Source: Paracoccaceae bacterium
GTDB taxonomy: Bacteria > Pseudomonadota > Alphaproteobacteria > Rhodobacterales > Rhodobacteraceae
Reading direction: 5' to 3'
DNA length: 6,880 bases
NCBI GenBank assembly: GCA_026709725.1
Contig: JAPOSK010000378.1
Span: 1 to 6,880, forward strand
The position numbers and the translations under genes were made by a program. Every line of letters starts with the position of its first letter. Within the stretch, counting starts at the first letter, position 1. The notes beneath the pieces are model-generated. The model had not been told where the DNA came from and searched no databases. It saw nothing but the letters and a program-made list of their open reading frames with translations. Positions 1-6,236 of this stretch are shown piece by piece.

Positions 1-54
1 AACGAAGTGAGCTTGGCAATAATTCCAGAAAACCGTTACACTGGGGGGGCTTGA
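1..54 (+). CDS. Possible C-terminal tail of a convergent gene (partial)
   Basis: Frame 1 is open from the window edge for 17 codons (ending in residues PENRYTGGA) and stops with TGA at 52-54, 13 bp short of the end of pcaB on the other strand. If real, it is the end of a gene convergent with the pca block. The tail is too short to identify, and a run of seven G (44-50) makes the frame sensitive to a one-base error. Another plus-strand frame is also open here but continues as a shadow of pcaB. It could equally be non-coding. Confidence 0.2.
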   Translation, partial: NEVSLAIIPENRYTGGA

Positions 55-67
55 TCGTTCCGGGTGT

Positions 68-1123
68 TCAGTCCCCGGTGATGGACTCGATTGATTTGAG
101 GAGAGATTCCGCGAGCGACAGACTTTTTGCCGCGAGAATGCAGAGCTGCGGGAGCACGATCCATTCAAGTGACCACATGCTGCCCGAGCGCTCCTGTTCA
201 GCCATTGATGCATGATGCAGGGCGGGGAGCAGGGCGGTGCTGTAGGTGGCAAGCGTCATCAGAATCTCTGCACTGATCGGATTGGACTTGTGGGGCATTG
301 CCGACGAGGCTCCCCCTCCGGAGAGATGCAGTGTGCCGTCCCGTGCCATGAGTGCGATATCCTTGCCGATTGTGCCGCACGAGCCGGTGATTGATGCACA
401 GGCGGTGCCATAATCAACAAAGACCCTGCGGTTGGTGTGCCATGCACGGCCGGGATCATGGAGTTTCAGGGCTCTGGCGAGGGACCCGGCAACGGTTGTG
501 AGTTTGCCATCAAACCCTGATCGATCCCCCACCGGTCCACCAAATTGCAGAATTGCCATCTCCCTGATGCGCGCTGGCCAAAGGGCGGCGATCGGGTGCA
601 GCGTCTCCCGCCATTCGCCCAACCGATGCGAAAAGTTGATCGGTTGGGCTTTCTGCATGCGTGTGTAGCCCATGATGACCGCATCACCGAACATCATATC
701 ACATGACTGGAACCGGCTGAGCAGGCTGTCAAGGCGAGCGGTGATGATTCGGGCATGATCGGAAAGTGCCTGGGCAGTTGATGTATCGATAAGATCCTGG
801 CTTGTAACGGCAAGATGGACGGAGCTGGCAAGGTCAGGCCCCACATGTTTGCGCAACTGGCGAATGAGTTCCGGAACAACAACGCCATCCTGTCGGCTGC
901 TTTCAGTCAGCCTCTCATGATCGGGTGCAAAGTCCGCAATTCGCTCACAGATTGCTGTGGCATCGTTGGCGGTGATGATCCTGGCGTCTGCCATTGCCCG
1001 CGTGAGCGCCACTTCATATGCCAGCAGGCGCGCAAGAACCCGTTGACCGGAAAAGAGTGCCTCACTCTCCGCATCGCCGAGCAATTGTGCGTTGCAGGCT
1101 GCCGTTGGTGGAAAGATATGCAT
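68..1123 (-). CDS. pcaB: 3-carboxy-cis,cis-muconate cycloisomerase
   Basis: The enzyme converts 3-carboxy-cis,cis-muconate, the product of PcaHG, to 4-carboxymuconolactone in the protocatechuate branch of the beta-ketoadipate pathway. It is cytosolic and belongs to the fumarase/aspartase superfamily, typically homotetrameric. The 351-aa product carries the superfamily signature GGGASSAMPHKSNP at about 269-282, a TSQD motif at 107-110 and QPINFSHRLGEW at 160-171. Pseudomonas homologues are about 450 aa, but the short ~350-aa form is usual in alphaproteobacteria such as Agrobacterium, so this is not read as a truncation. The ATG at 1123 is preceded by a GGGGAG ribosome-binding site with 10-nt spacing. 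It is the last gene of the block and is separated from pcaG by 102 bp. The main alternatives are other superfamily lyases such as adenylosuccinate lyase, which the pca neighbours and motifs argue against. Confidence 0.93.
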   Translation of the reverse strand: MHIFPPTAACNAQLLGDAESEALFSGQRVLARLLAYEVALTRAMADARIITANDATAICERIADFAPDHERLTESSRQDGVVVPELIRQLRKHVGPDLASSVHLAVTSQDLIDTSTAQALSDHARIITARLDSLLSRFQSCDMMFGDAVIMGYTRMQKAQPINFSHRLGEWRETLHPIAALWPARIREMAILQFGGPVGDRSGFDGKLTTVAGSLARALKLHDPGRAWHTNRRVFVDYGTACASITGSCGTIGKDIALMARDGTLHLSGGGASSAMPHKSNPISAEILMTLATYSTALLPALHHASMAEQERSGSMWSLEWIVLPQLCILAAKSLSLAESLLKSIESITGD

Positions 1124-1225
1124 GGCGTGATCACTCCCCGCGGTGCATGAGACTCAGTGGATTGCAGCGAATGCGGTTTTTCGGAGCGTCTGATATCGGC
1201 ACGGGTGAGTCCGGAATGGCGGGAT
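1124..1225. other. pcaG-pcaB intergenic gap
   Basis: These 102 bp are the only sizeable gap inside the minus-strand block. No rho-independent terminator and no convincing promoter were found. The only recognisable element is the GGGGAG ribosome-binding site just upstream of pcaB. The same transcript probably reads through it. Confidence 0.5.
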
Positions 1226-1846
1226 TCAGTGTTCGAAGAAGACGGTTTCATTCCGGCCCCGCAGGACGATGTCAAATCGATAGGCATCGTCTCCGTCCGG
1301 TGCCGCAATGAGCGTCGGGATTCGTGTTGGATGTTCCAGCCCTGTGAGCACAGGGTCCGCTGCATTGTCCTCCTGATGATCCGGAAAATACATGCGTGTG
1401 CAGAGGCCGAGATTGATCCCGCGGCCAGCAATCCAGAATGTAACATGAGGCGCCTGCATGCGTCCATCATGCCAGGAGACCCTCCCCGGAACGATTGTCT
1501 CAAAACGGTACAGGCCTGTCTTCAGGTCCGTTCCCTGCCGTCCCCATCCTGTGAAGTGCGGATCCGGTTTGCCCCGGGTCTCGAGGGGTGTGTTGAAGAG
1601 ACCGTTGTGGTCGGCCTGCCAGATTTCAACAAGCCCGTCGCGAACCGCTTTGCCCGTGCCATCAAAAATCTGACCGGTGATCGAAATGCGTCGCCCCATT
1701 GTCTTCCTGCTGACGAGTGAGGCACCGAGGTCCTTGCCTGGATTGATGCCGGCAAGACCGACGCGGCTGGGTGTGCATCCGATTTGGACATAGGGACCCG
1801 CTGTCTGGGATGGAGTCTCCATAATGTGTGATGAGTGACCGGTCAT
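1226..1846 (-). CDS. pcaG: Protocatechuate 3,4-dioxygenase alpha subunit
   Basis: This is the non-catalytic subunit of the intradiol dioxygenase that cleaves protocatechuate with O2 to 3-carboxy-cis,cis-muconate. The 206-aa length matches family alpha subunits (about 200 aa). Family landmarks are ETPSQTAGPYVQIG at about 10-23, GLVEIWQADHNG at 71-82, APHVTFWIAGRGIN at 132-145 and a C-terminal AYRFDIVLRG..ETVFFEH. As expected for alpha, it lacks the RPAHIHF iron-ligand motif found in the beta subunit, with PHVTF at the equivalent place. The ATG at 1846 overlaps the pcaH stop as ATGA (1843-1846), which points to translational coupling and roughly equal subunit synthesis. The Shine-Dalgarno upstream is weak (GAGA). 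An internal ATG at 1822 (METPSQ) is a possible later start but would lose the overlap. Confidence 0.95.
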   Translation of the reverse strand: MTGHSSHIMETPSQTAGPYVQIGCTPSRVGLAGINPGKDLGASLVSRKTMGRRISITGQIFDGTGKAVRDGLVEIWQADHNGLFNTPLETRGKPDPHFTGWGRQGTDLKTGLYRFETIVPGRVSWHDGRMQAPHVTFWIAGRGINLGLCTRMYFPDHQEDNAADPVLTGLEHPTRIPTLIAAPDGDDAYRFDIVLRGRNETVFFEH

Positions 1847-2574
1847 CGGGTATTCTCAAAATATGTCTGGCGCCGACCGCGCAGGGTCAGATCAAAGCGG
1901 TAGGCAAGCAGGTCCATTGGGAGAGAGGCCCGCAAATCAAGTCGGGCAACCAGATCATCAATCGTGGCCTGGTCGGCAATCGTATTGACGATGGGGCAGT
2001 GTCTGATGAGAGGATCACCCTCAAAATACATCTGGGTGATCAGGCGCTGGGCAAAGGACTGACCAAAGAGGGAGAAGTGGATATGGGCCGGTCGCCAGTC
2101 ATTCACTCCATTCGGCCAGGGATAGGGTCCGGGTTTGATTGTCCGGAATTCATACCAGCCTTCGTCGTCGGTCAATGTCCGACCGCAGCCACCGAAATTT
2201 GGATCAAGGGGTGCGTGATAGGTCTCTCCCGGGTGATGATATCGCCCACCTGCATTGGCCTGCCAGATTTCGACAAGGGTTGACGGAATCCCGCGGCCCG
2301 TCTCATCCCGAATTCGACCGTAGACAATCATCCGCTCCCCGATGGGTGATCCGTCCTTCGCGGCATGGTTGCGGGTCAGGTCATTGTCATCTGTTCCAAT
2401 TGAGTCATGACCAAAGACCGGGCCGGTCAGTTCGGAAAGTGAGGCTCCGATCGAGACAAGGGAAAATTGCGGTGCGCGAACGACCGAACTGCGATAGCCG
2501 GGTGTGAATGGGGGCGGGTGCCGATCCCTGTTGCGCGGAAAGAGGCCGCCGATACGTTTGGGATGTTCAGGCAT
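1843..2574 (-). CDS. pcaH: Protocatechuate 3,4-dioxygenase beta subunit
   Basis: This is the iron-bearing catalytic subunit of protocatechuate 3,4-dioxygenase, which with PcaG forms the (alpha-beta)-Fe(III) unit that performs intradiol ring cleavage. In the 243-aa product the four expected Fe(III) ligands are visible: Tyr112 (GGRYHH), Tyr151 (KPGPYPW), and His164 and His166 (WRPAHIHF). Arg161 matches the conserved active-site arginine. Other family blocks are VEIWQANAGG (101-110), APLDPNFGG (121-129), YFEGDPLI (183-190) and the C-terminal AYRFDLTLRG..TYFEN. The ATG at 2574 is chosen because it gives an 8-bp overlap with the pcaC stop and a normal family length. The reading frame stays open further upstream, but that part lies inside pcaC in another frame. 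An ATG at 2586 would add only MAHP and has a badly spaced ribosome-binding site. Confidence 0.95.
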   Translation of the reverse strand: MPEHPKRIGGLFPRNRDRHPPPFTPGYRSSVVRAPQFSLVSIGASLSELTGPVFGHDSIGTDDNDLTRNHAAKDGSPIGERMIVYGRIRDETGRGIPSTLVEIWQANAGGRYHHPGETYHAPLDPNFGGCGRTLTDDEGWYEFRTIKPGPYPWPNGVNDWRPAHIHFSLFGQSFAQRLITQMYFEGDPLIRHCPIVNTIADQATIDDLVARLDLRASLPMDLLAYRFDLTLRGRRQTYFENTR

Positions 2575-3046
2575 TGGGTGTGCCATCCTCTTCAGCAAGG
2601 ATCTCCTTGGCAATACTGATGGCATGATTGGCGGCCGGTGCACCCGCATAGATGGCGACATGCAGCAGCACCTCAGCAATATCGTCAGCACTGGCCCCGG
2701 TGTTCCGGGTGGCCCCGATATGCATGGCGAGTTCCTCAGAGTGACCGAGTGCGGCCAGCAGGGCAATCGTGATCATTGAACGTTCGCGAAATGAAATTGT
2801 CCCGCGGGACCAGACCCGTCCCCAGGCAGAGGCGGTAACCAGCTCCTGAAATGCCCGATCAAAATCGGTTGTGGCAGCCACTGCGCGGTTGACATGTGTC
2901 GAGCCAAGCACCCGGCGTCGTGTGGCCATTGCCCGATGATCAGTATCCGGAGAATCCTGATCCGGGGCATCCTGTTCCGGAAGGTCATCATCGGGGTTTG
3001 AGTGCGTTGGTGACGGATTCCGCTTGCGCGGCAGTTGAGCGGTCAT
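2567..3046 (-). CDS. pcaC: 4-carboxymuconolactone decarboxylase
   Basis: The enzyme decarboxylates 4-carboxymuconolactone to beta-ketoadipate enol-lactone, the step after PcaB. The product is 159 aa. Residues ~40-150 form a carboxymuconolactone decarboxylase (AhpD-like) domain: RRRVLGSTHVNRA (43-55), FQELVTASAWGRVWSR (66-81), RSMITIALLAALGHSEELAMHIGA (89-112) and AIYAGAPAAN (131-140), with His109 in the conserved helix position. Family members are usually about 125-135 aa. The extra N-terminal ~38 residues are acidic and contain a five-residue repeat. The ATG at 3046 is supported by a GGAG ribosome-binding site with 6-nt spacing and an ATGA overlap with the eda stop (3043-3046). A later start at Met40 (2929) lacks a good ribosome-binding site and would cut into the family's usual N-terminus. 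Confidence 0.92.
   Translation of the reverse strand: MTAQLPRKRNPSPTHSNPDDDLPEQDAPDQDSPDTDHRAMATRRRVLGSTHVNRAVAATTDFDRAFQELVTASAWGRVWSRGTISFRERSMITIALLAALGHSEELAMHIGATRNTGASADDIAEVLLHVAIYAGAPAANHAISIAKEILAEEDGTPNA
2936..2980 (-). repeat. Three-unit 15-nt repeat in the pcaC N-terminus
   Basis: Three imperfect in-frame 15-nt units encode PEQDA, PDQDS and PDTDH (PcaC residues 23-37). They form most of an acidic N-terminal extension outside the conserved decarboxylase domain. Period and frame suggest growth by tandem duplication. Probably a disordered tail with no known function. Confidence 0.7.
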
Positions 3047-3705
3047 GAGCGGCTCCGCGCGTGCTGATCAATGATGGATCGGGTTGCCCTGATTCGATTC
3101 CGAATTCCAGACCAGTCGCAGGCGGTGATTGCATGCCGAGGGGTGATCCAGGATCCGCCGACACAGAGAACCGGCTTGCAGTCGAGATATGAGGGGAGAT
3201 TGTGTTCATTCACACCACCCGTGGGGCAGAAGGCGATGTCGGGAATCGGTCCGGTTATCGACCGGATGTAGTCCGGGCCGCCGGCACTGCCAGCCGGGAA
3301 GAGCTTCATGAAGTGATACCCGTGATGCTGCAGATGCAGCGCCTCAGAGGGTGTCATGGCACCGGGAAGGATGGGGATGGGGGAATTCAGGGCAAACTCC
3401 AGAATTGCCGGACTGACGCCGGGTGAGACGGCAAATGCTGCCCCGGCATCAACGATCTGGGCAAACTGGACACCGGTGGTGACGCTGCCTGCACCTGCAC
3501 AGCATCCTTCAACCGCTGCCATGATCTCGATGGCGGCGACAGCGTCTCCGGTCCTGAGGACGACCTCAATGACCGATATGTCCTCATCGACAAGGAGCTT
3601 TGCGAGATCAGTGGCGGACTGCCGATTCTCGATTTCGAGAATGGGAATCACCTTTTGTGATCCAAGCCGGGCGATCAGTGCCGAGGATTGTTCCGCTGCG
3701 TCCAT
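3043..3705 (-). CDS. eda: 2-dehydro-3-deoxy-phosphogluconate (KDPG) aldolase
   Basis: This class I aldolase splits KDPG into pyruvate and glyceraldehyde-3-phosphate, the second step of the Entner-Doudoroff route; family members often also act on 4-hydroxy-2-oxoglutarate. The 220-aa product shows VIEVVLRT with the catalytic Glu47 and Arg51, the Schiff-base lysine Lys134 in HFMKLFPA, the substrate loop CPTGGV (160-165) and the phosphate-binding VGGSW (182-186). At the position of E. coli Thr73 (GAGTV) this protein has Ser74 (GAGSV), a conservative change. The ATG at 3705 lies 13 bp after the edd stop. A GTG at 3738 would extend the protein by 11 residues and overlap edd by 20 bp, which is less likely because the extension does not resemble the family. 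The stop overlaps the pcaC start as ATGA. Confidence 0.95.
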   Translation of the reverse strand: MDAAEQSSALIARLGSQKVIPILEIENRQSATDLAKLLVDEDISVIEVVLRTGDAVAAIEIMAAVEGCCAGAGSVTTGVQFAQIVDAGAAFAVSPGVSPAILEFALNSPIPILPGAMTPSEALHLQHHGYHFMKLFPAGSAGGPDYIRSITGPIPDIAFCPTGGVNEHNLPSYLDCKPVLCVGGSWITPRHAITACDWSGIRNRIRATRSIIDQHARSRS

Positions 3706-3718
3706 ACCGTCGTGTCTC

Positions 3719-5521
3719 TCAGAGGATGGCGGAAGCACCGGCAGACGCCTGGTTCACATTCTGGCGAAAGACCTGAAACAGCTCCCGGCCCAGGCCAGTG
3801 GTTTTCCTGTCCACCGGTCGGGCGGCAGGGCGTGCATCAAGATCCTTGACCTTCGCCGTGAGGACACCACTGGTGGCATCAATGGTAATGATATCGCCGT
3901 TCGCAAGTCTGGCGATCGGGCCGCCCTCGACGGCTTCGGGTGAGACATGGATAACAGCAGGGACCTTGCCGGATGCTCCTGACATGCGACCATCGGTCAC
4001 GAGTGCAACCCTGTGCCCCCGGTCAAGCAGCACGGAAAGCATCGGGGTCAGTGCATGCAATTCGGGCATACCGTTCGCCTGAGGCCCTTGGAACCGCACG
4101 ACAACGACAACATCCCGATCAAGCCGGCCGTCCCGGAAAGCGGATTTGACAGATTCCTGATCGCTGAACACCATGGCCGGGGCCTCAATGTGCATGTGGT
4201 CGGGACCAACAGCCGAGACCTTCATGATCGCGGTTCCAAGATTGCCCCTGAACACCCTGAGGCCCCCTGACTCCTGAAAGGGTTCGTTGCTGTTCCGCAG
4301 GATCCTGTCATTTGTGCTTGCGGTCGGTCCCGCTCGCCATTCGAGACTCCCGTCCGTCAGAAACGGTTCCTCAGTGTAGCGTTCAAGACCGAGTCCGGCA
4401 ATTGTCTGAACATCGTCGTGAAGAAGTCCGGCCGCCAGCAATTCCCTGATGACGAAGGCAAGACCGCCAGCGGCATGAAAATGGTTCACATCAGCGAGAC
4501 CATTGGGATAGACGCGCGCCAGCAGCGGAACGCGGTCCGAAATGGCAGCGAAATCATCCGGAACAAGGATGATGCCTGCCGCCCGGGCCATGGCAATCAG
4601 GTGGATCACAAGATTGGTCGAGCCGCCGGTTGCCATCAGGCCGACAATTCCGTTCACGAAAGCCTTTTCGCTGAGGATGTCGGCGACCGGCATATAGTCG
4701 CTTCCGAGAGAGGTCCGGGAAAGAACCTGCCGTGTACCCTGCCGTGTCATGGCATCCCGCAGGGGTGTCCCCGGATTGATGAACGATGCCCCGGGAAGAT
4801 GCAGACCCATGATCTCCATCAGCATCTGATTGGAATTGGCTGTACCATAGAATGTGCAGGTTCCAGGGCCATGATAGGCCGCCATCTCGCCAGCCATCAA
4901 CTCTTTGCGGTCGAGTGTCCCGGCAGCGAATTTCTCGCGGATCCGGGATTTCTCGTCATTGGGCAAGCCACTGGTCATCGGTCCTGCAGGGATGAATATT
5001 GTCGGCAGATGACCAAAGGTCGCCGCGGCGATGACCAGTCCGGGAACGATCTTGTCACAGACACCAAGATAGACCACCGCATCATATGTATCGTGGGACA
5101 GGGCCACAGCCGCGGCGAGAGCAATTGTATCCCGTGAAAACAGTGAGAGTTCCATACCAGTCTGACCCTGTGTCACCCCGTCGCACATCGCAGGCACACC
5201 GCCGGCGAACTGGGCTGTTGCACCCTGTTCCCGGGCCGCCTCCTTGATCATCCGGGGGTAGGTGGCAAAGGGCTGATGAGCCGAGAGCATGTCGTTGTAG
5301 GCCGAGATGATGCCGATATTGGGCGCGCGCCCCGCAGCCAGACGATCCTTGCTGTCGCCCATTGCCGCATAGGCATGGGCCTGATTTCCACAACTCAGAT
5401 GACCCCGGATGGGCTCACGTGACGCTGCTCCAGACACCCGATCAAGGTAGGCTGACCGGCTTTCCCGGCTTCGCCCGACGATCCGGTCAGTGATCATGCG
5501 CAGGTCCTGATCAAGTGACAT
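3719..5521 (-). CDS. edd: 6-phosphogluconate dehydratase
   Basis: This cytosolic Fe-S enzyme dehydrates 6-phosphogluconate to KDPG, the committed Entner-Doudoroff step, and feeds the Eda product encoded next. The 600-aa length matches E. coli Edd (603 aa), and similarity runs end to end. The three cysteines expected to hold the cluster in the IlvD/Edd family are Cys113 ([10 protein letters not shown]), Cys155 (GVCDKIVPG) and Cys222 ([10 protein letters not shown]). The second family signature, [14 protein letters not shown], is at 506-519. Also clear are [11 protein letters not shown] (74-84), LMATGGSTN (295-303) and VNHFHAAGG (345-353), which distinguish Edd from dihydroxyacid dehydratase IlvD. 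The ATG at 5521 ([13 protein letters not shown]) aligns with the family N-terminus. The frame is open 30 codons further to a TTG, but that part contains the non-coding-looking tandem repeat. It is the first gene of the six-gene block. The Shine-Dalgarno sequence is weak. Confidence 0.96.
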   Translation of the reverse strand: MSLDQDLRMITDRIVGRSRESRSAYLDRVSGAASREPIRGHLSCGNQAHAYAAMGDSKDRLAAGRAPNIGIISAYNDMLSAHQPFATYPRMIKEAAREQGATAQFAGGVPAMCDGVTQGQTGMELSLFSRDTIALAAAVALSHDTYDAVVYLGVCDKIVPGLVIAAATFGHLPTIFIPAGPMTSGLPNDEKSRIREKFAAGTLDRKELMAGEMAAYHGPGTCTFYGTANSNQMLMEIMGLHLPGASFINPGTPLRDAMTRQGTRQVLSRTSLGSDYMPVADILSEKAFVNGIVGLMATGGSTNLVIHLIAMARAAGIILVPDDFAAISDRVPLLARVYPNGLADVNHFHAAGGLAFVIRELLAAGLLHDDVQTIAGLGLERYTEEPFLTDGSLEWRAGPTASTNDRILRNSNEPFQESGGLRVFRGNLGTAIMKVSAVGPDHMHIEAPAMVFSDQESVKSAFRDGRLDRDVVVVVRFQGPQANGMPELHALTPMLSVLLDRGHRVALVTDGRMSGASGKVPAVIHVSPEAVEGGPIARLANGDIITIDATSGVLTAKVKDLDARPAARPVDRKTTGLGRELFQVFRQNVNQASAGASAIL

Positions 5522-5530
5522 CAGGAAGAC

Positions 5531-5560
5531 CCGCCGAATCGCTGGCCGCCGAATCGCTGG
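5531..5560. repeat. Perfect 15-bp tandem duplication before edd
   Basis: Two exact adjacent copies of CCGCCGAATCGCTGG (plus strand; 5531-5545 and 5546-5560) end 9 bp from the edd ATG. On the edd transcript they occupy the 5' leader next to, and partly over, the ribosome-binding position. In the edd frame they would read PAIRR twice, but there is no credible upstream start. It may be a recent slippage product. Confidence 0.9.
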
Positions 5561-5611
5561 CGTATTCGTGTTTGCTGTGACATCCGGCAGACCTTGACAA
5601 GCACAGGACAA

Positions 5612-5644
5612 CAGTCCGGTCCCGCACTGCAGAGGACCGGGCTG
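5612..5644. promoter_or_regulatory. Inverted repeat upstream of edd, candidate operator or leader hairpin
   Basis: Arms 5612-5622 (CAGTCCGGTCC) and 5634-5644 (GGACCGGGCTG) are complementary at 10 of 11 positions around an 11-nt spacer that contains CTGCAG. The element sits 90 bp upstream of the edd ATG. No T-tract follows on either strand, so a rho-independent terminator is unlikely. An operator for a dimeric repressor, or a stable leader stem-loop if transcription starts upstream, are both possible. The assignment is by position and symmetry only. Confidence 0.4.
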
Positions 5645-5695
5645 ACAGAAACCCTGTATCCATTCAGTTTCATGTGGAAGCCTTTAGCAAAACAT

Positions 5696-5717
5696 TGCCG
5701 GAATTGCACAATCGGCA
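5696..5717. promoter_or_regulatory. Nested imperfect dyad (TGCCG..CGGCA)
   Basis: TGCCG (5696-5700) and CGGCA (5713-5717) flank an inner ATTG-CA-CAAT (5703-5712), giving a 22-bp element whose outer and inner centres differ by 1 bp. It lies about 175 bp upstream of edd. Size and symmetry resemble a repressor operator, but arms this short can arise by chance and no regulator is present to match. Confidence 0.2.
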
Positions 5718-5867
5718 GCATGTGCAGGCCTGTTGTCCGTACCGTGTTCAACTCATTTCGTTGGAACCTGACGGGTTCTCGCCCAGCCATTATTCAGATG
5801 CTGATTTCACATGCGCACCGGCGAACCCTGGATTTCGGACCCGATCACCGAACGGGCTGGCGGTCAA

Positions 5868-6029
5868 GGACCCCCATGGCCCTGCGAAAACCGTAAGTGC
5901 CGGATGCGCTGATATGACACTGACCGGGTCTGGCATCATCTGGTGTGTGGTCTGCGGCATCAGAATGGTTCGCATCATGTTCAAACAAAATCCGGAGACA
6001 GAAGGGCACTTTGTCCACCATGGGGGTCC
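5868..6029. repeat. Exact 12-bp inverted repeat pair, 138 bp apart
   Basis: GGACCCCCATGG at 5868-5879 and its exact reverse complement CCATGGGGGTCC at 6018-6029 bound a 138-bp segment with no recognised gene. The match ends sharply on both sides. Such a pair could be paired operator half-sites, the ends of a small degenerate element, or chance. No target-site duplication was seen flanking it. Confidence 0.45.
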
Positions 6030-6130
6030 GCTCTGGAGCACGATGCAGTTTGCCATTTTTCGAAAAGTTGAATCATTCCTCGGGAAAAATTGTCTGTTAT
6101 GAATGAATATCGCCGCTGACCGGGTATGAC

Positions 6131-6162
6131 GATCTTCAGAATTCTGCATATCTCATAAGATC
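6131..6162. repeat. Palindrome cluster
   Basis: A perfect 10-bp palindrome CAGAATTCTG (6137-6146) lies between GATCTT (6131-6136) and its complement AAGATC (6157-6162). The sequence can fold as two nested stems. CAGAATT recurs at 6184-6190. This AT-richer stretch sits about 70-100 bp upstream of the Fic remnant and might be part of its promoter region. No T-tract follows, so it is not called a terminator. Confidence 0.35.
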
Positions 6163-6216
6163 CTGTAACCATTTCACCAGAATCAGAATTGCTTTGGTTG
6201 ATGTCTGTGTGCACTT

Positions 6217-6236
6217 GTGAATGAATAGTGAATGAA
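6217..6236. repeat. Direct repeat GTGAATGAA with 11-bp period
   Basis: GTGAATGAA occurs at 6217-6225 and 6228-6236, one helical turn apart. The second copy contains the ATG at 6232 that opens the Fic-remnant frame, so no normal Shine-Dalgarno sequence precedes that ATG. Function unknown. Confidence 0.4.

Larger units (their letters stand above)
5522..6231. other. Non-coding region upstream of edd
   Basis: About 710 bp separate the edd start from the plus-strand Fic remnant. Open frames exist on both strands (e.g. plus 5674-6102, minus 5790-6149), but their products are rich in Cys, His, Met and Ser, show no family motif, and have no good ribosome-binding site. The region holds several repeats and palindromes (listed separately). 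The edd promoter should lie here on the minus strand, but no -35/-10 pair close to consensus could be chosen. Confidence 0.6.

Noticed and set aside
2575..2766. Upstream extension of pcaH
   Set aside because: It is pcaC read in another frame; PcaH family N-termini begin near MPEHPKRI.
3706..3738. GTG start for eda overlapping edd
   Set aside because: The added 11 residues do not match KDPG aldolases and the ATG at 3705 is well placed 13 bp after edd.
4418..5137. 239-aa plus-strand open frame opposite edd
   Set aside because: It is a shadow of the strongly conserved edd coding sequence, with a Cys/His-rich product and no family resemblance.
5522..5611. N-terminal extension of Edd by 30 codons from a TTG
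   Set aside because: The extension is not Edd-like, contains the 15-bp duplication as PAIRR repeats, and the ATG at 5521 gives the normal family length and N-terminus.
5580..5620. Sigma70-type promoter for edd around TTGTCA on the minus strand
   Set aside because: No acceptable -10 hexamer lies 16-18 bp downstream, and other pairs nearby are equally weak, so no promoter was assigned.
5612..5644. Rho-independent terminator
   Set aside because: The stem is good but no T-tract follows on either strand, and it lies upstream of the first gene of the block.
5674..6102. 142-aa plus-strand open frame in the gene-free region
   Set aside because: The composition is atypical, there is no recognisable domain and no ribosome-binding site; the opposite strand is open too, as expected in G+C-rich DNA.
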